Shown here: one piece after another, positions 63,786 through 64,000 of the stretch
Layout: each line of letters begins with the position of its first letter
Numbering within the stretch: the stretch's first letter is position 1
Source of the DNA: Chinchilla lanigera
Lineage: Eukaryota; Chordata; Mammalia; Rodentia; Chinchillidae
Reading direction: 5' to 3'
Assembly (NCBI RefSeq): GCF_000276665.1
Contig: NW_004955481.1
Span: forward strand, 2,661,767-2,725,766
Length of the DNA: 64,000 bases
The notes under the pieces: model-generated
The model's database searches: none
What the model saw: only the letters and a program-made list of their open reading frames with translations
Told to the model about the DNA's origin: nothing
Program-made: the position numbers and the translations under genes

Positions 63786-63850
63786 AACCATGGTATATAT
63801 GTGTATGCGTGTGTGTGTGAGTGCGTGTGTGTGTGTGTCTGTGTGTGTTT
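63786..63850. repeat. (TG)n imperfect microsatellite
   Basis: TG-rich tract with A and C interruptions. Confidence 0.9.
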
Positions 63851-63939
63851 CTAGAGAGATGGCCTGTCCTGTCCTCTTTCCTCCAGTGCTAGCAAAGATT
63901 TGAATTCTAGACAACCTAGGACTATTTTACTGGGACTTC

Positions 63940-64000
63940 TTTTGTTTCCTTTCCTTTCCTTTCCTTTCCTCTCTTCTCTCCTCTCCTCTCCTCTCCTCTC
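63940..64000. repeat. TTTCC / TCTCC pyrimidine repeat at window edge
   Basis: TTTCC pentamers give way to TCTCC pentamers and the tract runs off the window, so its length is unknown. Confidence 0.92.

Overview
This is a piece of a rodent nuclear genome. It is packed with B1 SINEs (7SL-derived, with the rodent-type internal duplication of about 30 bp), tRNA-derived ID-like SINEs and B1+ID dimers, alongside old L1, MaLR LTR and MIR remnants. The ID consensus (TAGCTCAGCGG A box, GGTACCGG end) does not fit my memory of mouse, rat, squirrel or guinea pig IDs. A beaver-like (Castor) genome is my best guess, but that is a weak inference. Two runs of N (35844-35943, exactly 100 bases, and 48452-48806) mark it as a draft assembly.

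Only one convincing protein-coding segment is visible: a large first coding exon on the minus strand at 48149-47123. It sits in a GC- and CpG-rich island and ends in a clean splice donor. The predicted 342 residues resemble the first exon of BCR along their whole length: the N-terminal oligomerisation helix with no gaps, then the PYLCLDL block where BCR has its GRB2-binding tyrosine, then a DFEMVDLN block, then a Ser-rich acidic end. It is clearly not BCR itself, so the only close mammalian paralogue I know, ABR, is the likely owner, through a long-isoform first exon. On that reading 1-47122 is the start of a large first intron and 48150-64000 is the 5' flank.

The second gene-derived feature is a PRAME-family pseudogene on the minus strand (about 59090-57440). 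It has no visible introns, is broken by frameshifts and short duplications, and is split by a later ID SINE with target-site duplications.

The rest is layered transposon sediment. The oldest layer is MIR and L1M/MLT-like remnants. The middle layer is MaLR LTRs, antisense and sense L1 3' fragments, and B1-dID dimers. The youngest is near-identical ID copies with perfect 13-19 bp target-site duplications. Notable insertions include a tail-less 30-bp tRNA-half retrocopy at 8591-8620, a tail-only insertion at 17390-17426, ID copies with a duplicated 5' head, and two blocks of several SINEs bounded by a single pair of target-site duplications. I found no CRISPR array, operon, rRNA or intact tRNA gene. 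Most open reading frames here are repeat- or GC-driven artefacts.
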